Shown here: one piece after another, positions 1-11,482 of the stretch
Layout: every line of letters begins with the position of its first letter
Numbering within the stretch: position 1 is the first letter of the stretch
Source of the DNA: Deroplatys truncata
Lineage: Eukaryota > Arthropoda > Insecta > Mantodea > Mantidae
Assembly: GCA_030765065.1 (NCBI GenBank)
Contig: CM060979.1
Span: 105,202,350-105,266,349 of the forward strand
Reading direction: 5' to 3'
Length of the DNA: 64,000 bases
Notes under the pieces: model-generated
Database searches by the model: none
What the model saw: only the letters and a program-made list of their open reading frames with translations
Told to the model about the DNA's origin: nothing
Made by a program: the position numbers and the translations under genes

Positions 1-144
1 ACATTTCCACTTCACTATCATATCAGAAACAGTGGACCTCGGGATGTTTAGGAGTGTGGAAATCTCGCATACAGACTTCTGACACAAGTGACACCCAATC
101 ACCTGATCACGTTCAAAGTCCGTGAGTTCCAAGGAGCGTCCCAT
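1..144 (-). CDS. Tc1-like transposase, N-terminal part (partial)
   Basis: The minus strand has an ATG at 144 and 48 codons open to the window edge, beginning MGRSLELTDFERDQVIG. This fits the N-terminal helix-turn-helix of Tc1-family transposases, which bind the transposon's own inverted termini before cut-and-paste at TA sites. A second helix-like segment (EISTLLNIPRSTVSDMI) fits the recognition helix region. The frame has no stop or frameshift in the visible part. The catalytic DDE domain would lie outside the window, so whether the gene is intact cannot be judged. The start was chosen because it lies just inside the terminus and opens a family-like N-terminus. Confidence 0.75.
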   Translation of the reverse strand, partial: MGRSLELTDFERDQVIGCHLCQKSVCEISTLLNIPRSTVSDMIVKWKC

Positions 145-276
145 TCTGCTGTTTCACGATGTCTAATGACTACTCAGATCACGGATAATGAGTACCAGGC
201 AGTAGGTGGCAGCACAATGCACTAAGATGAAAAACGTATGTTTGTGGGGTGTCCGGATACTTTTGATCACATAGTG
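1..276 (-). mobile_element. Tc1-like transposon, 5' end (continues beyond the window)
   Basis: The outer end at 276 is followed by TA (277-278), the expected Tc1 target site. Reading the minus strand inward gives CACTATGTGATCAAAAGTAT, a terminus of a type I associate with arthropod Tc1 elements, then a leader of about 130 bases and a transposase start codon at 144. Only this end lies in the window; the other inverted terminus is off the left edge. Confidence 0.8.
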
Positions 277-1651
277 TAGATTAGATCTTCTAGTTATTAC
301 AAAGACTGCAGTAGAACCACCATTGATGGCAACTCTGCTTGAAATTGTTTTGAAAATCCTCAGGTAGCTTCTGAAATAATTGGACTAGACTGAGAATTAA
401 TAACTTGTTATGGAATAAATTTAAAAGCAAATTCATCTGGTCATGAAATAATGGTTCAGAGTTCAACTCCAACTGCAGCAAAACAGCAAGTTTATAGGTA
501 CAACTATATCCATGGTATTACATGCTAGCAACACTCCACAAAATATTTATCCATGGATCTTCCATTATAGAAGCAGCTATTTCGTAAATTGGGAAAGTTT
601 CAGAAGCAGCTAAAACATAAGATAATATAGGAAAGACCATACCAGAAAGTCCTCCAGAGTTTTCAATAATGTTGACGTCTTCCGTAGACTATTACTGAGC
701 TCCAATCCACTAATTTCCAACACAGAAGATCTGCCAAAGAAAAAATGACAATTGCCTCAGGAAGTGCATAATCTAACCTTTACAACAGAGACGATAGATC
801 TACACAGCTGCCCTTTGCTGGACAAGAGAATAACTGACACAGCACCATGCCATAGTATTATCTCTGTGCTCTAGTGCTCCAAAGAGACACTATGTGGCCA
901 GTTCATGAATTTAATGACTGTTTCAGCATATTTTCCATATGGTTTGAGTTTATTCAAAACATAAAAATGGATGGTTTTAGCCTCACCTTATTTTTAAACA
1001 ACAATACTTTCTGTTCTACAGTTTATTATAATGAAAGAGCTGCTGCATATCATCTACTTGTCATATCCTTCTCCTTTCCTTTGTTTACTCTAGAATCAAT
1101 TTTATTAAAAAGAGTCAATTTCACAACAAACCAGACAAGGTTTTAACTATATATTTTAATATTTCAGCGAAACTTTTTGTATGCCATCTAATGGTAACTT
1201 AAGATTCTCACATATCTTTGTTGACACCAAACATCATCATTTTGGAAAGTATACATCTACGTTTCCAACAGATGCAGTTTTCCAAATACAAATGCACATT
1301 TCTTCTATTAAACTTATATGAAATATAGATAGGTTATGGTTTGGTTGCTTCGAACGTTTTGTAGCTGTGTGAAGGTATTCCTATATAGATATCCTCTATA
1401 ATTCCTTGTTTGTATAAATGACAATAGCGAATAATATTGTATGTTGTAGGCCATTCAGCTGCTGGCTAAAATGTTTTGAACACCTCTCTGAGGATAATTC
1501 TATATACCCTGACACTTCTAAGAGTTTGACATGAAAAATGAACAAGACATATATTTAACAGGTGTTATAATAGTGCAGTCAATGAAACTGATTGTTTAAT
1601 CTGCCTCTTACTTATAATAATGATATTGAATAAATAATTAAATAAAAATAC
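277..1651. other. Gene-free AT-rich stretch
   Basis: No recognisable gene, RNA or element end was found. Short open frames here (for example 290-481 minus and 874-1146 plus) show no family motif that I recognise. Confidence 0.5.
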
Positions 1652-2182
1652 TTATAAAATACACTCAATGAAAGTGGAGTCAATTTAAACACACTTACTA
1701 GCTTCACTCACTCATTTATTTTGCAGAACATGTATCGTGAACATGAGCTTACATCATCAGCTGCCTGTTGACTGTCGGATGAACTCTCGAGTCATATTGT
1801 TGAAAGCTTGGGGTATTTTCTGGTGGCCTATGGATGAAAATAAATAAAGGATTGTCTGCTTCTGGCAGATCAAACTTCATGATTGATGCGGTTTTCAAAC
1901 TTCTTTATGTAACTCTCCCCATATTTCAAGCTCTTTGGGTTTTTGGGCTGGTTTCAGCAACTGGATAGTGGTGTCTATTTCACGGTTTTGAGTCCAGAAG
2001 TGAAAAGCAACTGCTGATTTGTGGTCTATTTGAACTTTATGCAACACTGGTGTTCCTTGAAGCGGATGCCTATATTCCTTTTCTCAATGTAAACCTTTTC
2101 GCAATTTTCATATTGGATCTGGTAGATTCCTGATTTTTTGTCCTGGGGTATGGGATCAGATTTTCTTGCTTTCATGGGATTC
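1652..2182 (-). repeat. Left arm of Penelope inverted repeat
   Basis: This arm is the near-reverse-complement of 2936-3453. It includes GACTGTCGGATGAACTCTCG at about 1770, matched inverted at about 3320. It encodes the 3' part of the GIY-YIG region and the 3' UTR. Confidence 0.75.
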
Positions 2183-2925
2183 TTGATGCTAAATTTAGTG
2201 TAAGGTGCCAGGATAATGTGATTCTTGAGTATTTTCTGAAATTTGTGAAAGAGACCTGGGTGGTATGTGAATTTCCTGAAGTTGATCTTTCCTGCTATGA
2301 TAGAAAGTGCGGTGACCTGCTTGATATGTTATATCTTTTGAATTTACGCATTTGCCTGTCTACCATTTCCTGGCTGAATCCATTCTCTACTGCAGATTTG
2401 AGGATGTGTTGATATTCTTTATACTATTCAGTTCTGTTGAGGGGATGTTGATTAATCTATGAGCCTGCTGTTGAATGCTGCTTTTTTGTGTGCTTTGGGG
2501 GTTGTAACTATGTGCTTTGATGTAATTATCTGTGTGCATGTTTTTTTGTATTCTGAATTCTATGCCATCTGAAATCTTCACTAATTTGAGGTTAGAAAAT
2601 TCCTGGCTAACTCCAGGAAAGCTGTGGAGTTGTTGGTAGCTGTCTCTATGGTAAATTGAATGGATGGGTCCTGTAAGTTTAAAAGCTTGAGAGTGTCCTC
2701 TATGTGTTTGTGTTTTGTTATTGCGAATATGTTGTCAACGTATCTATCTTTGAACCTGTAGGGGAACGCTTTGGTGATGTGTATTTCAAGTTGGCTCATA
2801 AATAAATTTGCCAGGAAAGGAGGTAGGGGGTTTCCCATAGCCAAACCTTTTTCCTGTTGGTAGATATTCCCTTCAAAAACGAAAAAGGAATGGTTTAGGC
2901 AGATCCTGGTGAGGTGTAGATATTC
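1980..2925 (-). pseudogene. Penelope-like reverse transcriptase plus GIY-YIG remnant
   Basis: Penelope-like elements encode a reverse transcriptase followed by a GIY-YIG nicking endonuclease. On the minus strand 2925-2581 reads NHSFFVFEGNIYQQEKGLAMG and then NPLPPFLANLFMSQLE, the conserved block before the active site. The active site itself reads RYVDNIFAI, so the second catalytic Asp of YVDD is Asn. A stop follows FLELARNFLTSN, and the frame resumes at 2581-2387 with the thumb-like IKAHSYNP segment. From about 2190 to 1980 comes a decayed GIY-YIG tail (HKSAVAFHFWTQN, then KELEIWGELHKE). Stops and frame changes show that it is dead. The N-terminal half of the enzyme is missing. Confidence 0.75.
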
Positions 2926-2935
2926 TTCACAATCT

Positions 2936-3453
2936 CATTAAAGCAAGAAAATCTGATCCCATAACCCAGAACAAAAAGTCAGGAGTCTACTGGAGCCAAT
3001 GTAAAAGGTTTACATTGGAAAAACAAAAAGGAACATAGGCACCCGTTTCAAGGCACACCGGCATTGCATAAAATTCAAACAGACTGACAGATCAGCAGTT
3101 GCTTTTCACTTCTGGACTCAAACCCATAAAATAGACACCAGTATCCAGTTGCTGAAACCAGTCCAAAAACCCAAAGAGCTTGAAATATGGGAGAATTTTT
3201 AAATAAAGAGATTTGAAAACTGCATCATGAACTTTGATTTGCCAGAAGCAAACAACCCTCTAATTAGTTTCATCCATAGGCCACCAGAGGACACCCCAGG
3301 TTTTCAACAATACGACTCGAGAGTTCATCCGACAGTCAACAGGCAGCTGATGATGTAAGCTCATGCTCATGATACATGTTCTGCAAAATAAATAGGTGGG
3401 TGAAGCTAGTAAGAGTGTTTAGGCTGACTCCACTTTCATCAAGTGTATTTTAT
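2936..3453 (+). repeat. Right arm of Penelope inverted repeat
   Basis: This is the plus-strand copy of the Penelope 3' part. Around 3000-3130 it encodes a recognisable GIY-YIG segment (TLEKQKGT, then a frame with VAFHFW-like residues), followed by the same 3' UTR as the left arm. It holds no reverse transcriptase, so it is a 5'-truncated copy in opposite orientation to its neighbour. Confidence 0.7.
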
Positions 3454-4195
3454 TAACTACTTCACTGTGTGTGATTCCACCATTTTTTGGATAAAAAATA
3501 CTTATGTTTCTTACTGCAGTAGGTGGTCAGCTAAAAAGACAAATCTACAAGAAGGTAGTCACAGAAGTCATCATATAGCTTTTTTGTAATACTACAAAGT
3601 GAACCTTGGCAAGTGTGCCTTACAGCATTTGTTAGTTTTTTTTGGTATAGCAGCGAAAACACTTTTGCAGCTGAGTCATTAATGCTGGAGAGGATGATTC
3701 CAAAGGATATGCACGGAATTGGTGACAAAAACAATGCTATGGCATCCGAGCTGCTCATACTCTTTTACGAGCCAACTGTGCAACGGTTGTAATACTCCTG
3801 TTGCAAGTATCAATATTTGCATTATAAGTGAAAGGGCCAAATTAACAAATGCTAATTTATTAGAAGAGTATAAGCAGTGAAACTTTAATGTATTGAAATT
3901 TTTAGTGGATTAATGACACTTTATTTCACTTCCTAAGTTTTCACTCAGAGCATGTTTTGAAGATGTTTGTCTCAATTGTCAACTGTATGTCCATGGCGTC
4001 TGGAAGAGGATCCCTTACTTTAGTGACACTTGTAGTGGAGAGCTTTACTATGTCATCAACCAGCAGAATTTTAAAATTCATTGCTCTGAGTGAATTTTTG
4101 GGGATTTTTTTCCTATACTGTAAGCTCTACTGGTGTTTTATAATGTTATAAAAGCTTTATTTCCTGTTTAATTATTTAATGATGTATTCTGCTGA
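3454..4195. other. Gene-free stretch
   Basis: Nothing recognisable was found. Open frames at 3531-3758 (minus) and 3957-4151 (plus) show no motif that I can assign. Confidence 0.45.
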
Positions 4196-4337
4196 CCAAA
4201 AATAGTGAGCTACTGCAGATTTGTCGATTTGCTTTCTTAGGAGTTCCTGTAATCTGCTTTGTAGGTTTCTCTTAGTTTTTCCTATGTATATTTCATGGCT
4301 GTCTCTACATTCAATCTGGTAAATTCCTTTAGCGGAT
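4196..4337 (-). pseudogene. Penelope-like GIY-YIG endonuclease fragment
   Basis: The minus strand reads KGIYQIECRDSHEIYIGKTK and then RNLQSRLQEL and KSAVAHY. These are the GIY and YIG strands and the conserved Arg helix of the GIY-YIG domain found at the C-terminus of Penelope-like elements. The fragment is about 45 codons and has lost its reverse transcriptase. It is a separate copy from the element at 1652-3453, and its sequence is closer to the family consensus. Confidence 0.7.
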
Positions 4338-4417
4338 TATGAAAAAAAAAAAATTGTTTTCAGCATTTTTCATGTCATTTTCTTCAAATGTGTTATCCAT
4401 TTGTCCCTTTGTTTTGT

Positions 4418-5543
4418 TATTCCATTCTTGATTGCACTTCTAGCTCTTCTCCAATAAATCCAGCTTTTAATTTAACCTCTCTTATGCACCTCTGGCCCAG
4501 GGTTGTCAGATATCTGAAATCAAAATAAGGGACAGATTGCATTTTGCCCCCCCCCCCCCATGTGCAACTGAAAAATACTCACGGCAATATTTACAAAATG
4601 CTTTGTACTTATCGTCACCATTGCATACTAACCAATCGGTAAATTCAGTTTAGTTTTCCCAAACCTTACGAAAAATACACAGCCTTTTATTTATTTTTTT
4701 ATGATTGCCTTTGCATTTCAAATTCTTATCCATTTCCATTATTTATTTACTTCTATTTTCCAACAAAATAACCATGTATTCGTGTTCACTTAACAAGCTT
4801 CTAAGAAACACCCTTCATTGTTGACGAATATCAATCAGATGTGAAAAGCAGGCGGAATCGTAGAGTGCAAAATAACAGCACTCTATAGTAGCATTTAAAC
4901 AAGAAGGTACTTGTGACAGTTCACTCATATCAGGGAAATGGGAGAACAGCATTGCCGGCTTGTATTTGAAAGTTAGCAAGCAGTGTGAAAACACGTGCTA
5001 CGATGTAGTTTAATATATCAACATGATACCCCTCAAAGTGCATCTGTAGAAAGGAAAGGAGGATGGGAGAGCCTTACTGGCTAGAGCAGTAGTGGAGGTT
5101 GCCCATTCACAAACTGTCACAAGTTGCTTCTTGTTTAAAATAAACTGTACGAGCGGCACAATAGTTGTCAATTATTGCACATCATATCACCAGACTGGCT
5201 AACCCCCAAAATCGCCAATGAACCAATTGCAAATGGTTATTACCAACACTAACAACTTTTATAACTGAGTAAAACTTAACGGGAATTGCTTTTTGTGGTA
5301 TGAATAAATTAGCACTCAGTTTTACTAACTCCAGAGGTAAAATCATTAGCGTTTTTTTTTTTTTTTTAAGGTTTCAAAATACTCAAAAATACGAGATACC
5401 TATATACCGTCCCGGATAGGAACTGCCCGGGACGCGGAACAATTACCACTAATCCGGGACGTCTGGCAACTCTGCTCTGGACAGATCTAAGAAATCTCAT
5501 TTTTGTGGCCTGGATGTAGCTAATTTTGCTAGTTAACAGGTAT
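4418..5543 (-). pseudogene. LINE ORF2 C-terminal remnant, split by a hAT element
   Basis: On the minus strand 5543-5483 reads SYIQATKMRFLRSVQ. After removing the hAT insertion and one target copy, it continues in frame from 4497 as CIREVKLKAGFIGEELEVQSR, ending at a TAA at 4418-4420. The 'ATKMRFLRSV...R' pattern is the conserved segment downstream of the reverse transcriptase in many non-LTR elements (RTE- or CR1-like; the clade is not resolved). Because the frame is conserved across the insertion, the hAT element landed after the LINE. Confidence 0.65.
4498..5474. mobile_element. Non-autonomous hAT transposon with 8-bp target duplication
   Basis: The left end is CAGGGTTGTCAGATATCT. The right end, read inward, is CAGAGTTGCCAGACGTCC. 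Both match the CAGRGTTGYCAGA terminus typical of hAT elements. The flanks are CTCTGGCC (4490-4497) and CTCTGGAC (5475-5482), an 8-bp duplication with one mismatch. At 977 bp and with no transposase-like frame it is non-autonomous. It contains a C13 run at about 4547-4560 and a T16 run at about 5351. Confidence 0.85.
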
Positions 5544-6499
5544 ATAACTATGGTACAAATATCAGCTAGGCAGGCTCATTCAGTCGGGAATCGAGTCTGG
5601 AGTTGGTTGGGAGGCATCACGTGTTGACTATTCTGCCGAATAGTCCTGCTTCAATTCCTGGTTAGGTTTTTCAAGAGGATTTTTCTCTATTTATTCCGTG
5701 TACCCAAAGGAACTGACGAAGACAAAAAGAGCTTATTGACAGCACATTCTTACTATTTGGTTAATCTATAAATGCATAATAATATAAAGAGAGAGTAACA
5801 CAATTACACGTAAAGTGTCAACATTTACTATAGATTTATAAATCTTAAATCTTTTGTTTAACGTTAATTAGATGTAACATTTAGAAGATTACGCGACATT
5901 TTGATGATGAATTTTTAGTTGATGTACCATGCTTCAAAGTGGGAGATGTAAGAGTCGTTAATAAATCTGTATTAATGAAGAGCATCTTTTGAACTTTATA
6001 AAAGGTTTTACAGAACTGCAAGCAAGCTGTGTCTTCGAGTACCTTAGCTAAGTATTGTTCAGGTTAGATTGATGCTTTTAGTGCCTACTTTCAAGACCTT
6101 GACATCCCTAAGCCAAAGCTGGGCCAAGGTGAGTACGACTGACACATAGCTGCAAGCATTGTGGTACCAAATAATGCACGAAAACTCTCTCACGATTCTC
6201 TGTCCATGAAAGGAAGTTGGTAGCCAAAGGATGAATCATGTTCTTGTTGCGTATACACAACTTCTAAATGTGACATATTGCAGATTAAAGATTAATGGGC
6301 GTACCTCTCCAACAAAACAGTTTTTTTATTATTAAGGATTAGAGATTTAGATTTTGTCTTACTGAGTTTGTAATGGTACCTCGCTTTACACAGATTTGTA
6401 TGTGAACAATCTTCCTTTTGCTTTGGTTACTCGTGGTGTTCTTGCACAGAAACATGAATAGAACAAAAGTTTAATCAGAATCAAATCTTAAACATTCTA

Positions 6500-6560
6500 T
6501 TCAAGGTAGGAATTCGATCCATGATCTTCGGCATTTCTTACCAACTGGACCACTGGGATC
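6500..6560 (-). repeat. tRNA-derived SINE head (degraded)
   Basis: On the minus strand an A-box-like CAGTGGTCCAGTTGGTAAG is followed about 30 bases later by the B-box-like GGATCGAATTC. The spacing fits an RNA polymerase III internal promoter. Confidence 0.45.
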
Positions 6561-6789
6561 ACGTTCCTAAAATTAAACATAATCTTTTCATATTATTCTG
6601 TAGTACTCGGGGATCTCTTAAACGCATTTCAACGAGAGATTTGCCTTCGAGAACTTCAGACATAGGCTTTAGATTTTACCCCAACTATTTTAGGGACAAA
6701 TTTCATAAAGCTTGTTCCTGCATTTGTTTAGGACAAAGTTTGGAGTTTAGGACAAAGTTTGGAAAGTAGAATAAAGTTTCAAGGGTTAG

Positions 6790-6868
6790 GTTCACGGACG
6801 AGATTCGACCCACGGACCAACGATATTTCGTGCCGGCGCTTTTATCGGACCACTATCCGACTATTAAT
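6790..6868 (-). repeat. tRNA-derived SINE head (degraded)
   Basis: On the minus strand an A-box-like ATAGTGGTCCGATAAAAGCG is followed by the B-box GGGTCGAATCTCG. The orientation matches the copy at 6500. Confidence 0.45.
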
Positions 6869-8246
6869 ATGTTAAAGGTATTAGCCAGTAGTGTACAATT
6901 GAAAGCATTTTTATTCAAGTATTTGTGATAACTAACATTGTGTGGATAGAAAAAATAAGCCCTAATATGAATCATTATTAAACGGTAACTGCAAACACCA
7001 CGTTACTGAACCATACGTCAGGTTTTTCTTCGCAAGTTGCCAAGTCTTCTCGAATACCTTAATATTTTTATCAACATTTTGCATTTGAGAAGTAATTTTA
7101 ATCCTTTCTAGTTCACTTCAATGCTACTTATTCTTCCGATCATTCTCGGATATTCTGCTCCTACTTTCTCCCCCTTTCTCTTGTTTGCACATGTGTTGGG
7201 TTTTATTTTACAGATCATTTTCATTTTTATTGTACCACGTAAAAAAATCGATGTAAAGTTTCACCGGAAATACATGTTATGAGATCCCTGGATAAAAAAA
7301 TTAGAAAAAGATCCATGTGTTTGCGTGCCTGCGAACAGCATGACTCAAAACTGAAATGTTGGTTAATTATCAAGCTTGGTATAGGTACCAAACTTGTCTT
7401 CTAAAGATACGGCACGAAGATTTTCAAGAAAATCATCTAAAACTACCATTTACATAGAAATGTTTTCAAAATTCTTTTATTTTCTCAAAAATGGCTTAAC
7501 GATTTTGATTAAAATACCATATATTAAAGTTATTTACATGACTAAAAGTAAATCTTGAATTTTCTTGGAATAGCCCATGAAGATCCCTTCGTTTTCAGAA
7601 GGAATTTTGTATAACTGGTAAATCTTAAGAGATAGACAAAAACTCTGTGTTACATTCACATAACTCTCTATCCACTATTGTTTATTTTTATACAGCTTCT
7701 ATAAGCTATTCTTGTAAAAGCCTATTCTTCTATTTACTTCAGGTTAATTGAGATAAACGTTTACTAATTGCGTTGTAAGTACAAGAGGGATGCAGAAAAC
7801 GCAATAGTCAAATGTTTAAGAGCGGGTAGCTATGCTGGCTCTGAAATTCTATACTCTTTACAACACGTCACGAGAAACAACTGATAACGACAGCGCTTCA
7901 AGAAATGAAGTACTGAAAAATTCAGACCAGTAACAACGGATATCTCGGAGATGGCTGTTGCCACAAAAAAAAATTGTCTGTACTAAACGTTTGTCCTATG
8001 GTTTACCAGTTACACAAAATTGTACAAATTTTTTTCCGAATGAAGAGGATTTACATATATGGCATTTTAATCAAAATCGTTATGCCATTTTTGAGAAAAT
8101 AAAACATCTCGAAAAATGTTCCATGTAAAGGGTAGTTTGAGATGGAGGGAATTTTCTTAAAAATCTTCGTATCGCATCTTTGAAAGATGCTGAACTTAAA
8201 TGCCAAATATAGTATTTATTGGACATTTCGTTTTTGAATTACTGCT

Positions 8247-8296
<50 letters not shown>
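8247..8296. repeat. (CA)n microsatellite inside R1
   Basis: An uninterrupted CA tract of about 24 units lies at the internal R1 position that carries CA/GT runs in other copies. Confidence 0.95.
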
Positions 8297-8297
<1 letters not shown>

Positions 8298-8350
8298 GAG
8301 ATAGAGGAACTTTTTATAAAAAAATTTATTAATATATTCTTTATTTTATT

Positions 8351-8352
<2 letters not shown>

Positions 8353-8412
<60 letters not shown>
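8353..8412. repeat. (ATT)n microsatellite
   Basis: About 20 uninterrupted ATT units lie in an R1 copy just before its GGATTCAG-like segment. Confidence 0.95.
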
Positions 8413-8959
8413 TTGGGGAGGGGATTCAGATGTTCCAAAACTTTCCATTGAAATCTCTACATCGAATTTGTTTGGAATGCAATACTTCCTCTACCAATTG
8501 GAAACGGCGTTGAGAAAGTAAAAACTTAGAACACAAAAATTCTTGCATTCATATGACTTTCTCTGCCTATTATCGTTTATTTTTAGATAGTTTCTAATGC
8601 TATCCTTAAGAAAGTTTATTTTTCTATCTGCTTCGAGTTGTTTGAAATAAGCTTATGCAGAAATAATTTCATCACCATTTCGTTAAAGATACAATGTGGA
8701 TAGCGATAAAGAAAACCGAAACGATAGTCATGTTTAAAATCGGGATGTAATAAAAAATTCAAACCGTAAGAGGTTACTTGAAATAAATTGTGTTTTTTTT
8801 TTTTTTTTTTTGCGCAATGCATTTTTGTCTATCTCTTATGGTTTACCAGTTATACAAAATTACGCAAAATCTCTTTCGAATGAGATCTTCACGGGTTATT
8901 CCTAGAAAATTTAAGTTATACAATACTATAATCATATCATATTTTAATCAAAGCCGTTT

Positions 8960-9034
8960 AAAATGTACCCTCAGCTTGCAGGGTGCATTTTCATCCATGC
9001 TGTCCCTTTTTGCCCCAGTTACCATCCTTCACAC
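8960..9034 (+). repeat. 75-bp inverted duplicate, left copy
   Basis: The segment beginning AAATGTACCCTCAGCTTGCA is repeated almost perfectly in reverse complement at 9456-9530. It replaces the middle of an R1 copy. Confidence 0.8.
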
Positions 9035-9455
9035 TAACCTTTTTTTATTTATTCAGGAGGCCTCGAAACAAGCATTACCGGCGAACTCTCTATATCGAAT
9101 TTTTGGGTTGATTGCAATACTTTCTCTACTAGGTACGTGATAGAGAAAGTAAAAATGTAGATTTCTTTAAAACACGTAATTTATTTCAGAACTTTTTACG
9201 TGACTTCTGCCATTTCCAAGATATTTGTTGTTATTGGTTTGAATTTTTCAATACTTTGGTATTTCAACCTCAGAATACATAATGCTGTATACGTGTTGTG
9301 TTAAACGTACACTCAGCCTCAATAATGCTGCCCTTTCTTTGACTTATCACCTTAGGCTTCCCTGCGAACAGGTGAGCACAGAAAGAGTATATTTCTTGTC
9401 TTCTGATTCTTTGTCTGTCATGCCCGAAACAACTACTACAGCTTAGTTTTTGTCC

Positions 9456-9530
9456 GTGTGAAGGATGGTAACTGGGGCAAAAAGGGACAGCATGAATGAA
9501 AATGCACCCTGCAAGCTGAAGGTACATTTT
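9456..9530 (-). repeat. 75-bp inverted duplicate, right copy
   Basis: This is the near-perfect reverse complement of 8960-9034, outside the R1 copy that contains the partner. Confidence 0.8.
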
Positions 9531-10125
9531 ATTTTGTCCAGGCTCTGAGCAACGTGTTTGTATTTTTGTTTGCTATGAATATGTTTCAAACCTGTTATTG
9601 AAATATACCACCAAATATGTGATGGTTCAATTCAGCTCTGCGTTATGAGTATTAATCGATCATTCGGTGTATCCGTTTTCTGAAACCACCCAACCCAAAT
9701 TAATACTGATGATGTGTACAGTTTAACTGAAAGAGTTAATATAGGATTTGCTTTACTTGCTGCATTCAAAATTCGCTTGTGAATGTAACAGTAAAGCAAC
9801 GTAAAATCCTAGCGCGTATTTGCGTGTAAGAAGCAAGTTCTACCAGTCTTGCTAGCGTTTACTCTGTGAACTCTGTGATTCCTCATGCAGACCACGTGGA
9901 TGTCGGTTGTGGATCGGTGCATTCCACGTGTCTTTTGGCAGATCCCCAATTGTGGATGATGTGAGAAACACTCTCATCAGATAGTCTTAAATCTTTCTTC
10001 AGGCTTCGAAGGTTTATAGAAAGGCGTAACTAATTGAGAAAGGGAGGAATGGCGATGACTTACCCAGGTTAATATATAGAATTCGATTATTTGGATGATA
10101 AAGGAATGAAACGTACTAAAATGCT
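9531..10125. other. Gene-free stretch
   Basis: No recognisable gene or element was seen. Confidence 0.5.
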
Positions 10126-10979
10126 ATTTTTTACTTTCTCTACTACGTATAGTAAGTAGGGGAAGTATTGTATTCCACCCAAAAATTCAATACCGGGATT
10201 TCACCGGAAATATATGTTATGAGACCCCCTGAATCCAAAAAAAGCATTTTTGGAAACATGTCCGTGTGTGTGTCTGTCTGTGAACAGCATAACTCAGAAA
10301 CGAACAGTCGGATAAACACCAAACTTGGTATTTAGGTTCAGTATCTTCCAGAGATGCGACACGAAGGTTTTCAAGAAAATCCCCCACCCCAGATTACCCT
10401 TTACATGGAACATTTTTCGAAAATTTTAATTTTCTCAAAAATGGCTCTAACGAAATTGATTAAAATATAATATGTTTAAGATACTTTCATGACAAATGAA
10501 ATATATATCTTGAATTTTCTGGGAATGTCTCCAAAAGTATTCTTCTTTGTAAACGACTTTTGCATAACTGGTAAACCATAAGAGATAGACAACATTTTAC
10601 TACACAAAAAATGTAGATCGCGTTAAAATACACAATTTATGTCATATACATTTTTTGTTGTTGAGTGAACCATTTTCGAGATATTGCTTATTCCCTTAAA
10701 TTTTCCAATACTTATACTTTTTCTCAAATAGAAATTCGTTATTCATTTTTTTATCCTAGTAATGCAAAGAGAATGGAATACTCCACATAGCAACCAGCTC
10801 TTAAGATATTTGACTATCGCTTAAAGCCTGCCAATTCCCCTTGTATCTACAAGAAAATTAGCAATAAGATTTAACATCTCGATATCTCGATTAACATGAA
10901 GCATATGGAGAATAAGCGTTTGTAAAAATAGTTTGTACAATAGTAGAGAAAGTCATGTGAGTGTAACACATATTTTTTC
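10126..10979 (+). repeat. R1 repeat, complete plus-sense copy
   Basis: It begins in a T-run followed by ACTTTCTCTACT (10133-10144) and the palindrome-rich ACGTATAGTAAGTAGG. It ends with AGTAGAGAAAGT (10942-10953), CATGTGAGTGTAACACAT and another T-run. The GT tract here is short (GTGTGTGTGTCTGTCTGTG). No long open frame runs through it, so it is read as a non-coding mobile repeat. Confidence 0.75.
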
Positions 10980-11482
10980 ATATAAGGCTGTAACATTGAT
11001 TAGTTATGCAAAATCAAATTATATACAGAAAAAATATTGGACACATATTTATAACACGCATATGAGCAGATAGATTTCTTGCTTTCTAATACTTACTAGT
11101 ATTTTTAGATTTCTTTATGAAGAAAATGAAATGTATTTACAGTGCTATAAATAAGCCGTAAACCTCTTTGAGAAAGCTCTCTCTCGACAGTTTGTTCCAA
11201 TTAGAATCCATGCAGGAAGGCTGATATGGATCCCTTCTCCTGTCTGAATAACTAAATAACAGTCATAACAATCATAACAATCCTAATGCCGCAGTTTCCG
11301 GTTTCAATACTAGTTGGGTAAACTTACCTGGCGGGATTTTTCCTTGGTCGTTATAATGAATGTTAGATAACTCAGCGGTTTATGTCCCCGAAATCATTTG
11401 CGTTTTCATATAGCCTTAATTATTACTCATCTGATGAGTAATGACAATCCTCAGAGGTGGTTGGACTAACTACAGTTTTTTA
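10980..11482. other. Gene-free stretch
   Basis: No recognisable gene. A phrase near 11330 (ACCTGGCGGGATTTTTCCTTGG) resembles SINE body sequence but has no promoter boxes. Confidence 0.4.

Larger units (their letters stand above)
1652..3453. mobile_element. Penelope-like element with inverted flanking copies
   Basis: A minus-strand Penelope-like retroelement (reverse transcriptase followed by a GIY-YIG segment) is flanked on its right by an inverted second copy of its own 3' part. The arms are about 1652-2182 and 2936-3453. The two outer ends read as reverse complements (AAATACACTCAATGAAAGTGG-like on the left; CCACTTTCATCAAGTGTATTTT-like on the right). Inverted or tandem partial copies are typical of Penelope elements. 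Confidence 0.75.
5546..7249. other. Gene-free stretch with degraded SINE heads
   Basis: No protein gene was recognised. Two minus-strand tRNA-like heads lie inside it (listed separately). The phrase GGTTAGGTTTTTCAAGAGG near 5660 resembles the body of arthropod tRNA-SINEs. Confidence 0.45.
7250..9290. repeat. R1 repeat in plus sense, interrupted by two reverse R1 copies
   Basis: A diverged plus-sense R1 copy runs 7250-7640 and resumes at about 9151 with AAAAATGTAGATTTCTTTAAA. Two minus-sense copies (about 7643-8519 and 8540-9150) sit between, entering at an A-run after GAGATAGAC and leaving at another A-run. Each inner copy ends GAGAAAGT. The second inner copy has a foreign segment at 8960-9034. 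This is one of several R1-into-R1 insertions in the window. Confidence 0.65.
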
